Positions 27,076-34,047 of a DNA stretch of 64,000 nucleotides are shown here, piece after piece. The DNA is from Pelomonas sp. Root1237 (lineage in GTDB: Bacteria; Pseudomonadota; Gammaproteobacteria; Burkholderiales; Burkholderiaceae_C). The stretch covers positions 509,845 through 573,844 of the forward strand of contig NZ_LMDK01000001.1 in assembly GCF_001425055.1 (NCBI RefSeq). The letters are read 5' to 3'. The notes beneath the pieces were generated by a model. The model saw only the letters and a list, made by a program, of their open reading frames with translations. It was not told the origin of the DNA and did no database searches. Each line of letters opens with the position of its first letter. Positions within the stretch are counted from its first letter, which is position 1. A program made the translations under genes and the position numbers.

Positions 27076-28138
27076 TCTAGGAAGCCTCGCTGCCTGCTCA
27101 TCTCCGCCGCTGCAGCCGCCTGAGCCCGCACCGACCGTGCCGGCCACGCCGCGGCCGGCGTCGCAGCGCTGGGTGGCCGCCGACTGGAAGGACCTGCCCG
27201 GCTGGGGCGGCGACGACCTGCTGGCCGCCTGGCCGGCTCTGCTGGCCAGCTGCCAGCGCCCCGCGCCCGGCTGGGCGGAGTTCTGTGCCCGCGCCGCGCT
27301 GCAGGCGCCCGCCGACCCGCTGGAGGCCACGCTGTTCCTGATGAAGCATCTGCGCCCCTGGCGGCTGCAGGGCGAAGGCGGCGAGACGACTGGGCTGCTG
27401 ACGGGCTATTTCGAGCCCCAGCTCGCGGCCAGCCGTACGCGCCAGGGCGCCTTCCAGTGGGCGCTGCATGCGCTGCCCGCCGATGCCGCGCTGCGTCGCA
27501 CGCCGCGCCGCGACATCGACACCCATCCGCGCTTCACGGCGCTGGAGCTGGCCTATGTCGACGACCCTTTTGCGCTGCTGCAAATCCAGATCCAGGGCTC
27601 GGGCCGTCTCGTCGTGCGTGATGCGGCTGGCGCCGAGCGCATCAGCCGCGTCGCCTACGCGGGCCACAACGATCAGCCCTTCCAGTCTGTCGCGCGCGTG
27701 CTGCTGGACCGTGGCGAGGTGGGCGACGCGACACCACGAACCCTGAGCGACTGGGCGCGCCGCAACCCGGCCAAGGTGCGCGACGCGCTGGCCGTCAACC
27801 CGCGCGTCGTCTACTTCCGCGAGGAGCCCCTGCCCGATGTGAACCAGGGCCCGCGCGGCGCCCAAGGCGTGCCGCTGACGCCGGGCCGTTCCGTCGCCAT
27901 CGACCGCAGCTACATCGCGCTGGGCACGCCGCTGTGGCTGGACAGCACCGCGCCGTTGTCGACGACACCGCTGCGGCGCCTCGTGCTGGCCCAGGACACC
28001 GGCAGCGCCATCCAGGGCGCCGTGCGCGCCGACCTGTTCTGGGGCTGGGGTGAAGACGCCGCGCTGCAGGCCGGCCGCACCAAGCAGGCGCTGCGGCTGT
28101 GGGCGCTGTGGCCCGACGGATTTACTCCGAAACCTTGA
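27041..28138 (+). CDS. mltA: membrane-bound lytic murein transglycosylase A
   Basis: Outer-membrane lipoprotein that cleaves peptidoglycan glycan strands with anhydro-sugar formation. 365 residues from ATG 27041, which has GAGGAG seven bases upstream. Lipobox LGSLAAC places the lipid Cys near residue 19. The MltA domain includes TGLLTGYFEPQLAASRT, FALLQIQIQGSGRL and VAYAGHNDQPFQSV; the 3D domain holds the catalytic Asp in LVLAQDTGSAIQGAVRADLFWG. Its 3' end overlaps the convergent DUF427 gene by 17 bases. Confidence 0.95.
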   Translation: MGWWARGGLAIILGSLAACSSPPLQPPEPAPTVPATPRPASQRWVAADWKDLPGWGGDDLLAAWPALLASCQRPAPGWAEFCARAALQAPADPLEATLFLMKHLRPWRLQGEGGETTGLLTGYFEPQLAASRTRQGAFQWALHALPADAALRRTPRRDIDTHPRFTALELAYVDDPFALLQIQIQGSGRLVVRDAAGAERISRVAYAGHNDQPFQSVARVLLDRGEVGDATPRTLSDWARRNPAKVRDALAVNPRVVYFREEPLPDVNQGPRGAQGVPLTPGRSVAIDRSYIALGTPLWLDSTAPLSTTPLRRLVLAQDTGSAIQGAVRADLFWGWGEDAALQAGRTKQALRLWALWPDGFTPKP

Positions 28139-28403
28139 CGCCCTTCCAGAAGGCGTAGCGGCCCTTGATCTCGGCTGCGGCGGGCAGCGGGTCGGCGTAG
28201 TACCAGACCGCATCCGGGTTCATCTCGCCGTTGACGAACAGGCTCAGGTACTGCGCCTGGCCCTTCCAGGGGCAGCCGCTGCGGTGGTTGGAGAAGGTCG
28301 TGTATTCCTTCTTCAGCGCTTCGGCCGGAAAGTAGTGGTTGCCTTCGACGACCACCGTATCGTCGCTCTCGGCGATGGTTACGCCGTTCCACACTGCCTT
28401 CAT
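28122..28403 (-). CDS. DUF427 domain protein
   Basis: 93 residues, a single small beta-rich DUF427 domain: MKAVWNGVTIAESDDTVVVEGNHYFP at the N-terminus and the hallmark CPWKGQAQYLSL followed by NPDAVWYYADP and AFWKGVKV. The biochemical function of the family is not established. The ATG at 28403 has GGAG seven bases upstream. It is divergent from the gene at 28428, with only 24 bases between start codons, and its 3' end overlaps the mltA stop region antisense. Confidence 0.92.
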   Translation of the reverse strand: MKAVWNGVTIAESDDTVVVEGNHYFPAEALKKEYTTFSNHRSGCPWKGQAQYLSLFVNGEMNPDAVWYYADPLPAAAEIKGRYAFWKGVKVSE

Positions 28404-28427
28404 CGCCTGCTCCGGGAGAATTGAGGG

Positions 28428-28664
28428 ATGAGACGCTACCACTCCCACCTCGGCCGCGACATCGTCATCACCGGCGGCAGCGCCCGGGATCTCGACCCCG
28501 GGCAATTCGGCGTGCTCGCCATCGACGGCGGCGCGGTGGGCTGGGCGGTCGTGCACAAGGGGCCAGACGGCGAGGTCGTCGAACTCAACAACGAGATGCA
28601 CTTCGAGACGCCAGAGGAAGCGCTGGCGTTTGCGAAGGAGTTGATCGAGATGCTCGATGCCTGA
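28428..28664 (+). CDS. small hypothetical protein of 78 residues
   Basis: A soluble 78-residue protein (MRRYHSHLGRDIVITGGSARD...) with predicted alternating strands and a C-terminal amphipathic helix (TPEEALAFAKELIEMLDA). No known family is recognised. A GAGGG motif lies immediately before the ATG, closer than normal. Its stop overlaps the start of the desaturase gene by eight bases, making it the first gene of a four-gene overlapping operon. Confidence 0.65.
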   Translation: MRRYHSHLGRDIVITGGSARDLDPGQFGVLAIDGGAVGWAVVHKGPDGEVVELNNEMHFETPEEALAFAKELIEMLDA

Positions 28665-29568
28665 GCCGATGCGGGGCGACGTGATGACCGGGCGCATGCG
28701 TTACGCGCCGGTCAAGTCGCTCTGGCTGGTCGCCATGCTGATCGGAGCCGTCGCTGGCGGCATTCCCACCTTGGGCGTGGCGACGTTCACGCTGTTCGTC
28801 GGGCTCACGCTGCTGACGCTGCTGCTGGGCCACACGCTGGGCAGCCATCGCAAGCTGATCCACGACAGCTTTGGCTGCCCGCGCTGGCTGGAGATGGTCC
28901 TGGTGTGGTGGGGTGTGCAGGTGGGCCTGGCCGGGCCACTCGGCCTGAAGCGCCAGCATGACTTGCGCGACCTGGCCCAGCGCCGGTCCGATTGCCACCC
29001 CTATCTGCGCCACGGCCAGCCGTTCTGGAAGGATGCCTGGTGGCAGTTGCACTGCGACCTGGTGCTCGAAGACCCGCCGCCGCTGGGCGACCCGCGTGGC
29101 CTGCTGCAAGACGCCGTGCTGCGTTGGCTGGAGCGCACGTGGATGCTGCAAGTGCTGCTGACGGCGCTGCCGCTGTGGGTGCTCGGCGGTTGGGGCTTCG
29201 TGTGGTGGGGCTTGTGTGCGCGCGTGTCGGCCTGCGTGCTGGGGCACTGGCTGATCGGCTACTTCGCCCACAACCATGGCCGCCAGCCGGTGTTGCTGCC
29301 GGGCGTGGCCGTGCAGGGTCGCAACCTGCCATGGCTGTCGCTGATCACGATGGGCGAGTGCTGGCATAACAACCACCATGCCGACCCCGGCTCGGCCCGC
29401 CTGGGTGTGCGGTCGGGCGAGTGGGATCCGGGCTGGTGGTTGTTGCTCGCGTTGGCGAGGTGCGGGCTGGTCTGGCGCCTGCAGCGCCCCGGCGCGACCC
29501 TGCTTCAAGCCGCCCCCAGCTCAATCTTGGAAACTTCGACCGATGGACGCCCTGCCTCCCTTGCCTGA
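28657..29568 (+). CDS. fatty-acid desaturase family membrane protein
   Basis: About 303 residues from ATG 28657; later in-frame ATGs (28669, 28684, 28696) are possible. Membrane segments lie near the N-terminus (SLWLVAMLIGAVAGGIPTLG) and centre. Histidine boxes typical of di-iron acyl desaturases appear: box 1 HRKLIH, box 3 HNNHHA. Box 2, normally HxxHH, reads HDLRD, so two ligands differ. A di-iron desaturase is still the best call, though the substrate and the effect of the changed box are unknown. It overlaps the SRPBCC gene by 26 bases. Confidence 0.8.
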   Translation: MPEPMRGDVMTGRMRYAPVKSLWLVAMLIGAVAGGIPTLGVATFTLFVGLTLLTLLLGHTLGSHRKLIHDSFGCPRWLEMVLVWWGVQVGLAGPLGLKRQHDLRDLAQRRSDCHPYLRHGQPFWKDAWWQLHCDLVLEDPPPLGDPRGLLQDAVLRWLERTWMLQVLLTALPLWVLGGWGFVWWGLCARVSACVLGHWLIGYFAHNHGRQPVLLPGVAVQGRNLPWLSLITMGECWHNNHHADPGSARLGVRSGEWDPGWWLLLALARCGLVWRLQRPGATLLQAAPSSILETSTDGRPASLA

Positions 29569-30583
29569 ATGGGCCAGAGTCCAACCCGGACGACCTAGGA
29601 CCAAGCTGCCGTTTTCCCGCGCGTGGCCGGTGGTCGCTGGCGTCCTGTTCGGCTTGGCGGTACGCCTCCTGGCCGAGGCCCGCCTTCCTTTCGGCCTCTA
29701 TCCCATGATGTTCAGCTTCATCGTCATCGTGCCCTTCGCCGTGGGCGCAGTGACCGTCTATGTGGCGGAACGCAGCGAGCGCAGAACGGCGGGCTACCAC
29801 TTCCGAGCGGGCTTTCTGGCCAATGTCTTCCTGATGCTGGGCACGCTGGCCATCCTGCTGGAGGGTCTGATCTGCGCCATCCTGATCGTGCCTTTGCTGG
29901 CGCTGATCGGCGGCTTGGGCGGCTTGGCCATGGGTTGGGTGTGCCACACCATGAACTGGCCCAAGTCGAGCGTGGGCGCAGTGGCAATCCTGCCGTTGCT
30001 GATGGCCGCCGTTGAAGCGCCCATGTCATTGCCGGACCGCTTTGGCAGCCTGCAGCACGAGCGCCTGATCGCGGCGGCGCCCGAGCAGGCCTGGAAGCAA
30101 TTGATGGACATGCCGGTCATCCGGCCCGATGAGATGAAGGACGGCTGGATGTACCGCATCGGTGTGCCACCGCCCGTGTCCGGTGTGACGCGGCAGGACG
30201 GCGGGACGCTGGTGCGCCACGTCGAGATGGGTCGGGGCATCCGTTTCGACCAGGTCTCGACGGACTTGCAGCCGGCGCGCCGCGTGCGCTGGACCTACCG
30301 CTTCACGGCCGACTCCTTTCCGCCGCGCGCGATGGACGACCATGTCCGCATCGGGGGGCGCCATTTCGATCTGGTCGACACCGTCTACACGCTGGAGCCC
30401 GAGGGGGCCGGCACGCGGCTGAAGGTGGCCATGAGCTACCGTGTCAGCACGCAGTTCAACTGGTATGCCGAGCCCTTGGCACGTTGGTTGATCGGCGATT
30501 TCGAGACGGTGGCGTTGCGGCTTTACGCGCAACGGGCGGAAGAGATCGCGCGCCGGCAACAGCGTGGAGGCGAGACGACATGA
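29543..30583 (+). CDS. membrane protein with C-terminal SRPBCC-like domain, unknown function
   Basis: About 346 residues from ATG 29543. The N-terminal half has four or more hydrophobic segments (VVAGVLFGLAVRLLAEARLP, MMFSFIVIVPFAVGAVTVYV, VFLMLGTLAILLEGLICAIL, VGAVAILPLLMAAVEAPM). The C-terminal 160 residues (from about FGSLQHERLIAAAPEQAWKQL) look like a START/SRPBCC lipid- or ligand-binding fold, ending in FETVALRLYAQRAEEIARR. The gene starts inside the desaturase 3' end and overlaps the GST start by four bases, suggesting one functional unit. Confidence 0.7.
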   Translation: MDALPPLPEWARVQPGRPRTKLPFSRAWPVVAGVLFGLAVRLLAEARLPFGLYPMMFSFIVIVPFAVGAVTVYVAERSERRTAGYHFRAGFLANVFLMLGTLAILLEGLICAILIVPLLALIGGLGGLAMGWVCHTMNWPKSSVGAVAILPLLMAAVEAPMSLPDRFGSLQHERLIAAAPEQAWKQLMDMPVIRPDEMKDGWMYRIGVPPPVSGVTRQDGGTLVRHVEMGRGIRFDQVSTDLQPARRVRWTYRFTADSFPPRAMDDHVRIGGRHFDLVDTVYTLEPEGAGTRLKVAMSYRVSTQFNWYAEPLARWLIGDFETVALRLYAQRAEEIARRQQRGGETT

Positions 30584-31230
30584 GCGCCATCGAAACATCT
30601 GGGCTGACGCTGTATGGCGCCGCGGCCTCCGGCTCCGTCGCTGTCGAAGCCGCATTGACGCTGCTCGGGCTGTCCTACACGCTGATTGAGGGGGCCACCT
30701 GGGCCGAGTCCTCGGCCCGCGAGCGCGTCGCGCCGACCAACCCCATGCGGCAGATCCCGACGCTGCTGCTGCCCGATGGCGAGGTCATGACCGAGAGCGC
30801 AGCCATCCTGATCTACCTGGCCGACCTGCATCCCGAGGCGCGGCTGGCTCCCTCGCCCAGCGACCCGCTGCGCCGACAGTTCCTGCGCTGGATGCTGTAC
30901 GTGTCGTCGGCCATCTATTCGCTGCACTGGATCAAGCCTGACGTGAAGCGCATCGGTGCGCCCGAAAGCTCGCGAGACGCCGTCATCCATGCAGTGCATG
31001 AGCGCATCGCCTTCTGCTGGTCCAACATGGACCGGCAGCTGACGCCTGGACGCTATCTGCTAGGCGAAGAGCTGACCGTGCTGGACCTCTACGTCGCCGT
31101 CATCTCCCGCTTCGGGCCGTGGCGAGAGCGGTTCTATGAGGTGGCGCCAGCGATGACCGCGGCAATTCGGCGCGTCGACGAGGAGCCGCGGCTAGCGGCG
31201 CTCTGGCGTGAGCGCATTCCCGAGCATTGA
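30580..31230 (+). CDS. glutathione S-transferase family protein
   Basis: 216 residues. An N-terminal thioredoxin-fold GST domain (TLYGAAASGSVAVEAALTLLG, NPMRQIPTLLLPDGEVMTESAAILIYLADLHP) is followed by an all-helical C-terminal domain (RYLLGEELTVLDLYVAVISRFG). The glutathione-contact motif around the cis-Pro (IPTLLL) and MTESAAI is present; the N-terminal catalytic residue is a Ser or the backbone, as in beta/zeta-like GSTs. The ATG overlaps the preceding stop (ATGA). It is the last gene of the desaturase operon. Confidence 0.9.
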   Translation: MSAIETSGLTLYGAAASGSVAVEAALTLLGLSYTLIEGATWAESSARERVAPTNPMRQIPTLLLPDGEVMTESAAILIYLADLHPEARLAPSPSDPLRRQFLRWMLYVSSAIYSLHWIKPDVKRIGAPESSRDAVIHAVHERIAFCWSNMDRQLTPGRYLLGEELTVLDLYVAVISRFGPWRERFYEVAPAMTAAIRRVDEEPRLAALWRERIPEH

Positions 31231-31344
31231 GGGCAGGCATCCCTTCATTGCAGGGGCTTTCGGGTTTGTCCCGGCCAGGCCGCTGCAGGCCCACTTTAGG
31301 ATGCGCCCCTTGTCAACTGGACAGCATCGTCCAGGGAGGAATTG

Positions 31345-31995
31345 ATGACCGCTCCTGCTCGCGCCCGAAGCGCCTCGCTGGCTGGCTTGATGGCTGGCTT
31401 GTTCGCTGCCTGCGGCTCGGCCCAGGCCGCCGTCCACCTGGACATCCAGCGCGTCGACGCCACCCACGTGCTCGTTACCGGCTCGGGCTTCATCGATGCC
31501 GGCACGCCAGCGCTCGGCGAAAACCATGCGCTCTTCGTCTATGACCTGTTCGCCGTGAACCCGGCCCATCTGGTCAACAGCTGGCTGCTGTGGCAGAACG
31601 ACTTCAAGGTCGGCAACGTGTCCATTAACTTCGCCCATGACGCGGGCACCGGCTATGGAACGCCGCGGGACAACGTCGTCTATTTCGGCATGAGCCTGCC
31701 TGGCGCGCCCAATCCCTTCCCGGCGCTGCCGGTTGGGGCTCCCTTGTCCGGCTCGATGCTGTGGACGCTGACCGACGGTAGTCAGTTTGCCGCCGCGGGA
31801 AGTTCCGGCCTGTTGCGATGGGGCATGGACACCACCACCGACCCCTTCAACTTCGGCTTGGGCCCTTCGGTTGGCACCTGGAACATGGTCGCCGCGCCTG
31901 TGCCCGAGCCTGCCTCTGCGCTGCTGCTGGCGGCTGGCGGCCTGCTGTTGGCGAGCGCCATGCGAGGCCGCACTGTGAAGGCGAAATCGCGCTGA
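31345..31995 (+). CDS. PEP-CTERM sorting-domain exported protein
   Basis: 216 residues. A Sec signal peptide (SASLAGLMAGLFAACGSAQA) leads into a mature domain AVHLDIQRVDATHVLVTGSG that I do not recognise. The C-terminus has the exosortase signal VPEPASALLLAAGGLLLA followed by a basic stretch (MRGRTVKAKSR). Such proteins are sorted by EpsH/exosortase, which must be encoded elsewhere in this genome. AGGGAGGA lies seven bases before the ATG at 31345. The protein is likely extracellular or surface-attached; function unknown. Confidence 0.88.
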   Translation: MTAPARARSASLAGLMAGLFAACGSAQAAVHLDIQRVDATHVLVTGSGFIDAGTPALGENHALFVYDLFAVNPAHLVNSWLLWQNDFKVGNVSINFAHDAGTGYGTPRDNVVYFGMSLPGAPNPFPALPVGAPLSGSMLWTLTDGSQFAAAGSSGLLRWGMDTTTDPFNFGLGPSVGTWNMVAAPVPEPASALLLAAGGLLLASAMRGRTVKAKSR

Positions 31996-32016
31996 TCGAG
32001 CCGTCTGGCGGTCTCC

Positions 32017-33729
32017 TCAAACCTGCCCGCCTGCCTTCGCCCCCTTGCCCTGCAGCACCGGCGCGTCCGACATGCCCAGCAGATCCGCCGCCAGCGCCTC
32101 GGCGACCTCGATGCCGTCCACGCCGGCGCTCATGATGCCGCCCGCATACCCCGCGCCTTCACCTGCCGGAAACAGCCCGCGCACATTGACGCTCTGGTAG
32201 TCCCGCCCGCGGTTGATGCGCAGCGGGGATGACGTGCGCGTCTCGACACCCGTCAGCACCGCATCCGGCCGATCAAAGCCACGGATCTGGCGTGCAAACG
32301 CCGGCAGGGCTTCGCGGATGGCTTCCAGGGCATACGACGGCAGCGAGCCGCGGCCCTTTTGCTGCAGGTCGGTCAACGTCACGCCCGGCTTGTAGCTCGG
32401 TGCCACGTCACCGAATTCCTTGCTGACCTGGCGCTTGACGAAGTCCCCCACCAGCGAGCCCGGCGCCAGGTAGCCGCCGCCGCCCAGCTCATAGGCGCGG
32501 CTTTCCCAGATACGTTGGAAGGCCATGCCGTCCAGCGGGTTCACGGGGCTGCCGTCGCGCTTGCCGTCCTGGCGGTAGTCCTCGGGCAGCAGGCCGACGA
32601 CGATGCCGGCGTTGGCGTTGCGCTCGTTGCGCGAGTACTGGCTCATGCCGTTGGTGACGACGCGGTCAGGCTCGCTGGTGGCAGCCACCACGGTGCCGCC
32701 GGGGCACATGCAGAAGCTGTAGACCGAGCGGCCGTTCTTGGCGTGGTGGACGAGCTTGTAGTCGGCCGCGCCGAGGATCTCGTTGCCGGCGTGGACACCG
32801 AAGCGGGCCGCGTCAACCAGGCTCTGCGGGTGCTCGATGCGGTAGCCGATGGAAAAGGGCTTGGCTTCCATCTGCACGCCGCGGGCATGCAGCATCTGGA
32901 AGGTGTCGCGGGCGCTGTGGCCCAGCGCGATCACCACGTGGGTCGTGTCAATCTGCTCGCCGGATTCCAGCTGCACGCCGCGCACGGCACCATCCTCGAT
33001 GAGCAGATCCGTCATCTTCTGCTGGAAGCGGATCTCGCCGCCCAGCGCCTCGATGTCGGCCCGCATCTTGATGATCATGCTGACCAGGCGGAAAGTGCCG
33101 ATGTGCGGCTTGCTGACGAACAGGATCTCGTCGGGCGCGCCGGCCTTGACGAATTCGGTCAGCACCTTGCGCGTCAGGTGGCGTGGGTCGGAGATCTGGC
33201 TGTAGAGCTTGCCGTCGGAGAAGGTGCCGGCGCCGCCTTCGCCGAACTGCACATTGCTCTCGGGGTGGAGCTTCTGTTCGCGCCACAGGCCCCACGTGTC
33301 TTGCGTCCGCTCGCGCACGGCCTTGCCCCGTTCCAGCACGATGGGGCGCAGGCCCATCTGGGCCAGGATCAGCGCGGCGAACAGGCCGCAGGGGCCGAAG
33401 CCGACGACGACGGGGCGTGGGCCGGTGTACTCGCCCCGATCCTTTCCAAATTGGGCGAGGAAGTGGTAGCCCGTGTCGGGCGTGGGCCGGATCTGGTGGT
33501 CGCCGGCAAAGCGCGCCAGCAAGGCGGCTTCGTCGATGCCTTCAGCCAGCGCGCAGTCCAGCGTGTAGACCAGTTGGATGTCGCTGCGCTTGCGGGCGTC
33601 ATAGCCGCGGCGGAACACCTGGATGGTGGCCAGCTCGGCGTCGGCGAGCTTGAGCCGCGCCAGCACGGCGGGTCGCAACGCGTCTTCGGTATGGCTGAGC
33701 GGCAGGCGGAGTTCGGTGATGCGGATCAT
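32017..33729 (-). CDS. FAD-dependent oxidoreductase (COG2509-type dehydrogenase)
   Basis: 570 residues. An N-terminal extension of about 100 residues (MIRITELRLPLSHTEDALRPAVL...) precedes the dinucleotide-binding VVVGFGPCGLFAALILAQMGL and VLERGKAVRER. Later motifs include FGEGGAGTFSDGKLYSQI and, at the C-terminus, GLFPAGEGAGYAGGIMSAGVDGI, closing the FAD site. This matches the uncharacterised FAD-dependent dehydrogenase family often listed under COG2509. The substrate is unknown. It is monocistronic, with an intrinsic terminator and a small gene upstream on the same strand. Confidence 0.88.
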   Translation of the reverse strand: MIRITELRLPLSHTEDALRPAVLARLKLADAELATIQVFRRGYDARKRSDIQLVYTLDCALAEGIDEAALLARFAGDHQIRPTPDTGYHFLAQFGKDRGEYTGPRPVVVGFGPCGLFAALILAQMGLRPIVLERGKAVRERTQDTWGLWREQKLHPESNVQFGEGGAGTFSDGKLYSQISDPRHLTRKVLTEFVKAGAPDEILFVSKPHIGTFRLVSMIIKMRADIEALGGEIRFQQKMTDLLIEDGAVRGVQLESGEQIDTTHVVIALGHSARDTFQMLHARGVQMEAKPFSIGYRIEHPQSLVDAARFGVHAGNEILGAADYKLVHHAKNGRSVYSFCMCPGGTVVAATSEPDRVVTNGMSQYSRNERNANAGIVVGLLPEDYRQDGKRDGSPVNPLDGMAFQRIWESRAYELGGGGYLAPGSLVGDFVKRQVSKEFGDVAPSYKPGVTLTDLQQKGRGSLPSYALEAIREALPAFARQIRGFDRPDAVLTGVETRTSSPLRINRGRDYQSVNVRGLFPAGEGAGYAGGIMSAGVDGIEVAEALAADLLGMSDAPVLQGKGAKAGGQV

Positions 33730-33750
33730 GGTGGTCAGGATTTAGCCGAC

Positions 33751-33781
33751 AACAAAAACAAACAGGCCCCGCAGGGCCTGT
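33751..33781 (-). terminator. intrinsic terminator of the small basic-protein gene
   Basis: An eight-pair stem (ACAGGCCC with GGGCCTGT, loop CGCA) followed on the minus strand by TTTGTTTTTGTT. It lies 36 bases after the stop of the gene at 33817-33981 and before the oxidoreductase start, so the two genes are transcribed separately. Confidence 0.8.
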
Positions 33782-33816
33782 GTGTGAGGAAGATCGTCAG
33801 GCGATCAGCCCGTCAA

Positions 33817-33981
33817 TCAACCCGAATGCGGGCGCTTGCCCGGGTTCTTCTTGGAGCGGGTGTGCGAACCGCGCTCCAGGCTGCTCAGCTGGCCCTTGCC
33901 GGCGGTGAAGGTCACGCCCTTGGGGGCTTCGGGACGGGGGGTGGCGCGGCGAGCCGCTTCGGTGATGATCTTGTTGCCCAT
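33817..33981 (-). CDS. small basic protein of 54 residues, unknown function
   Basis: MGNKIITEAARRATPRPEAP begins a 54-residue, strongly basic protein ending RSKKNPGKRPHSG with many Lys, Arg and Ser. No membrane segment or known domain is visible; the composition suggests nucleic-acid or ribosome binding. It has its own hairpin terminator, which supports a real transcription unit. It lies between the FAD oxidoreductase and the EAL gene. Confidence 0.65.
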   Translation of the reverse strand: MGNKIITEAARRATPRPEAPKGVTFTAGKGQLSSLERGSHTRSKKNPGKRPHSG

Positions 33982-34047
33982 GATGGCTCCGTAAACAAAA
34001 GCCCACAGCAGGGGCGAAACGCAAAACAGCGACGAAAGGCGCGGATT

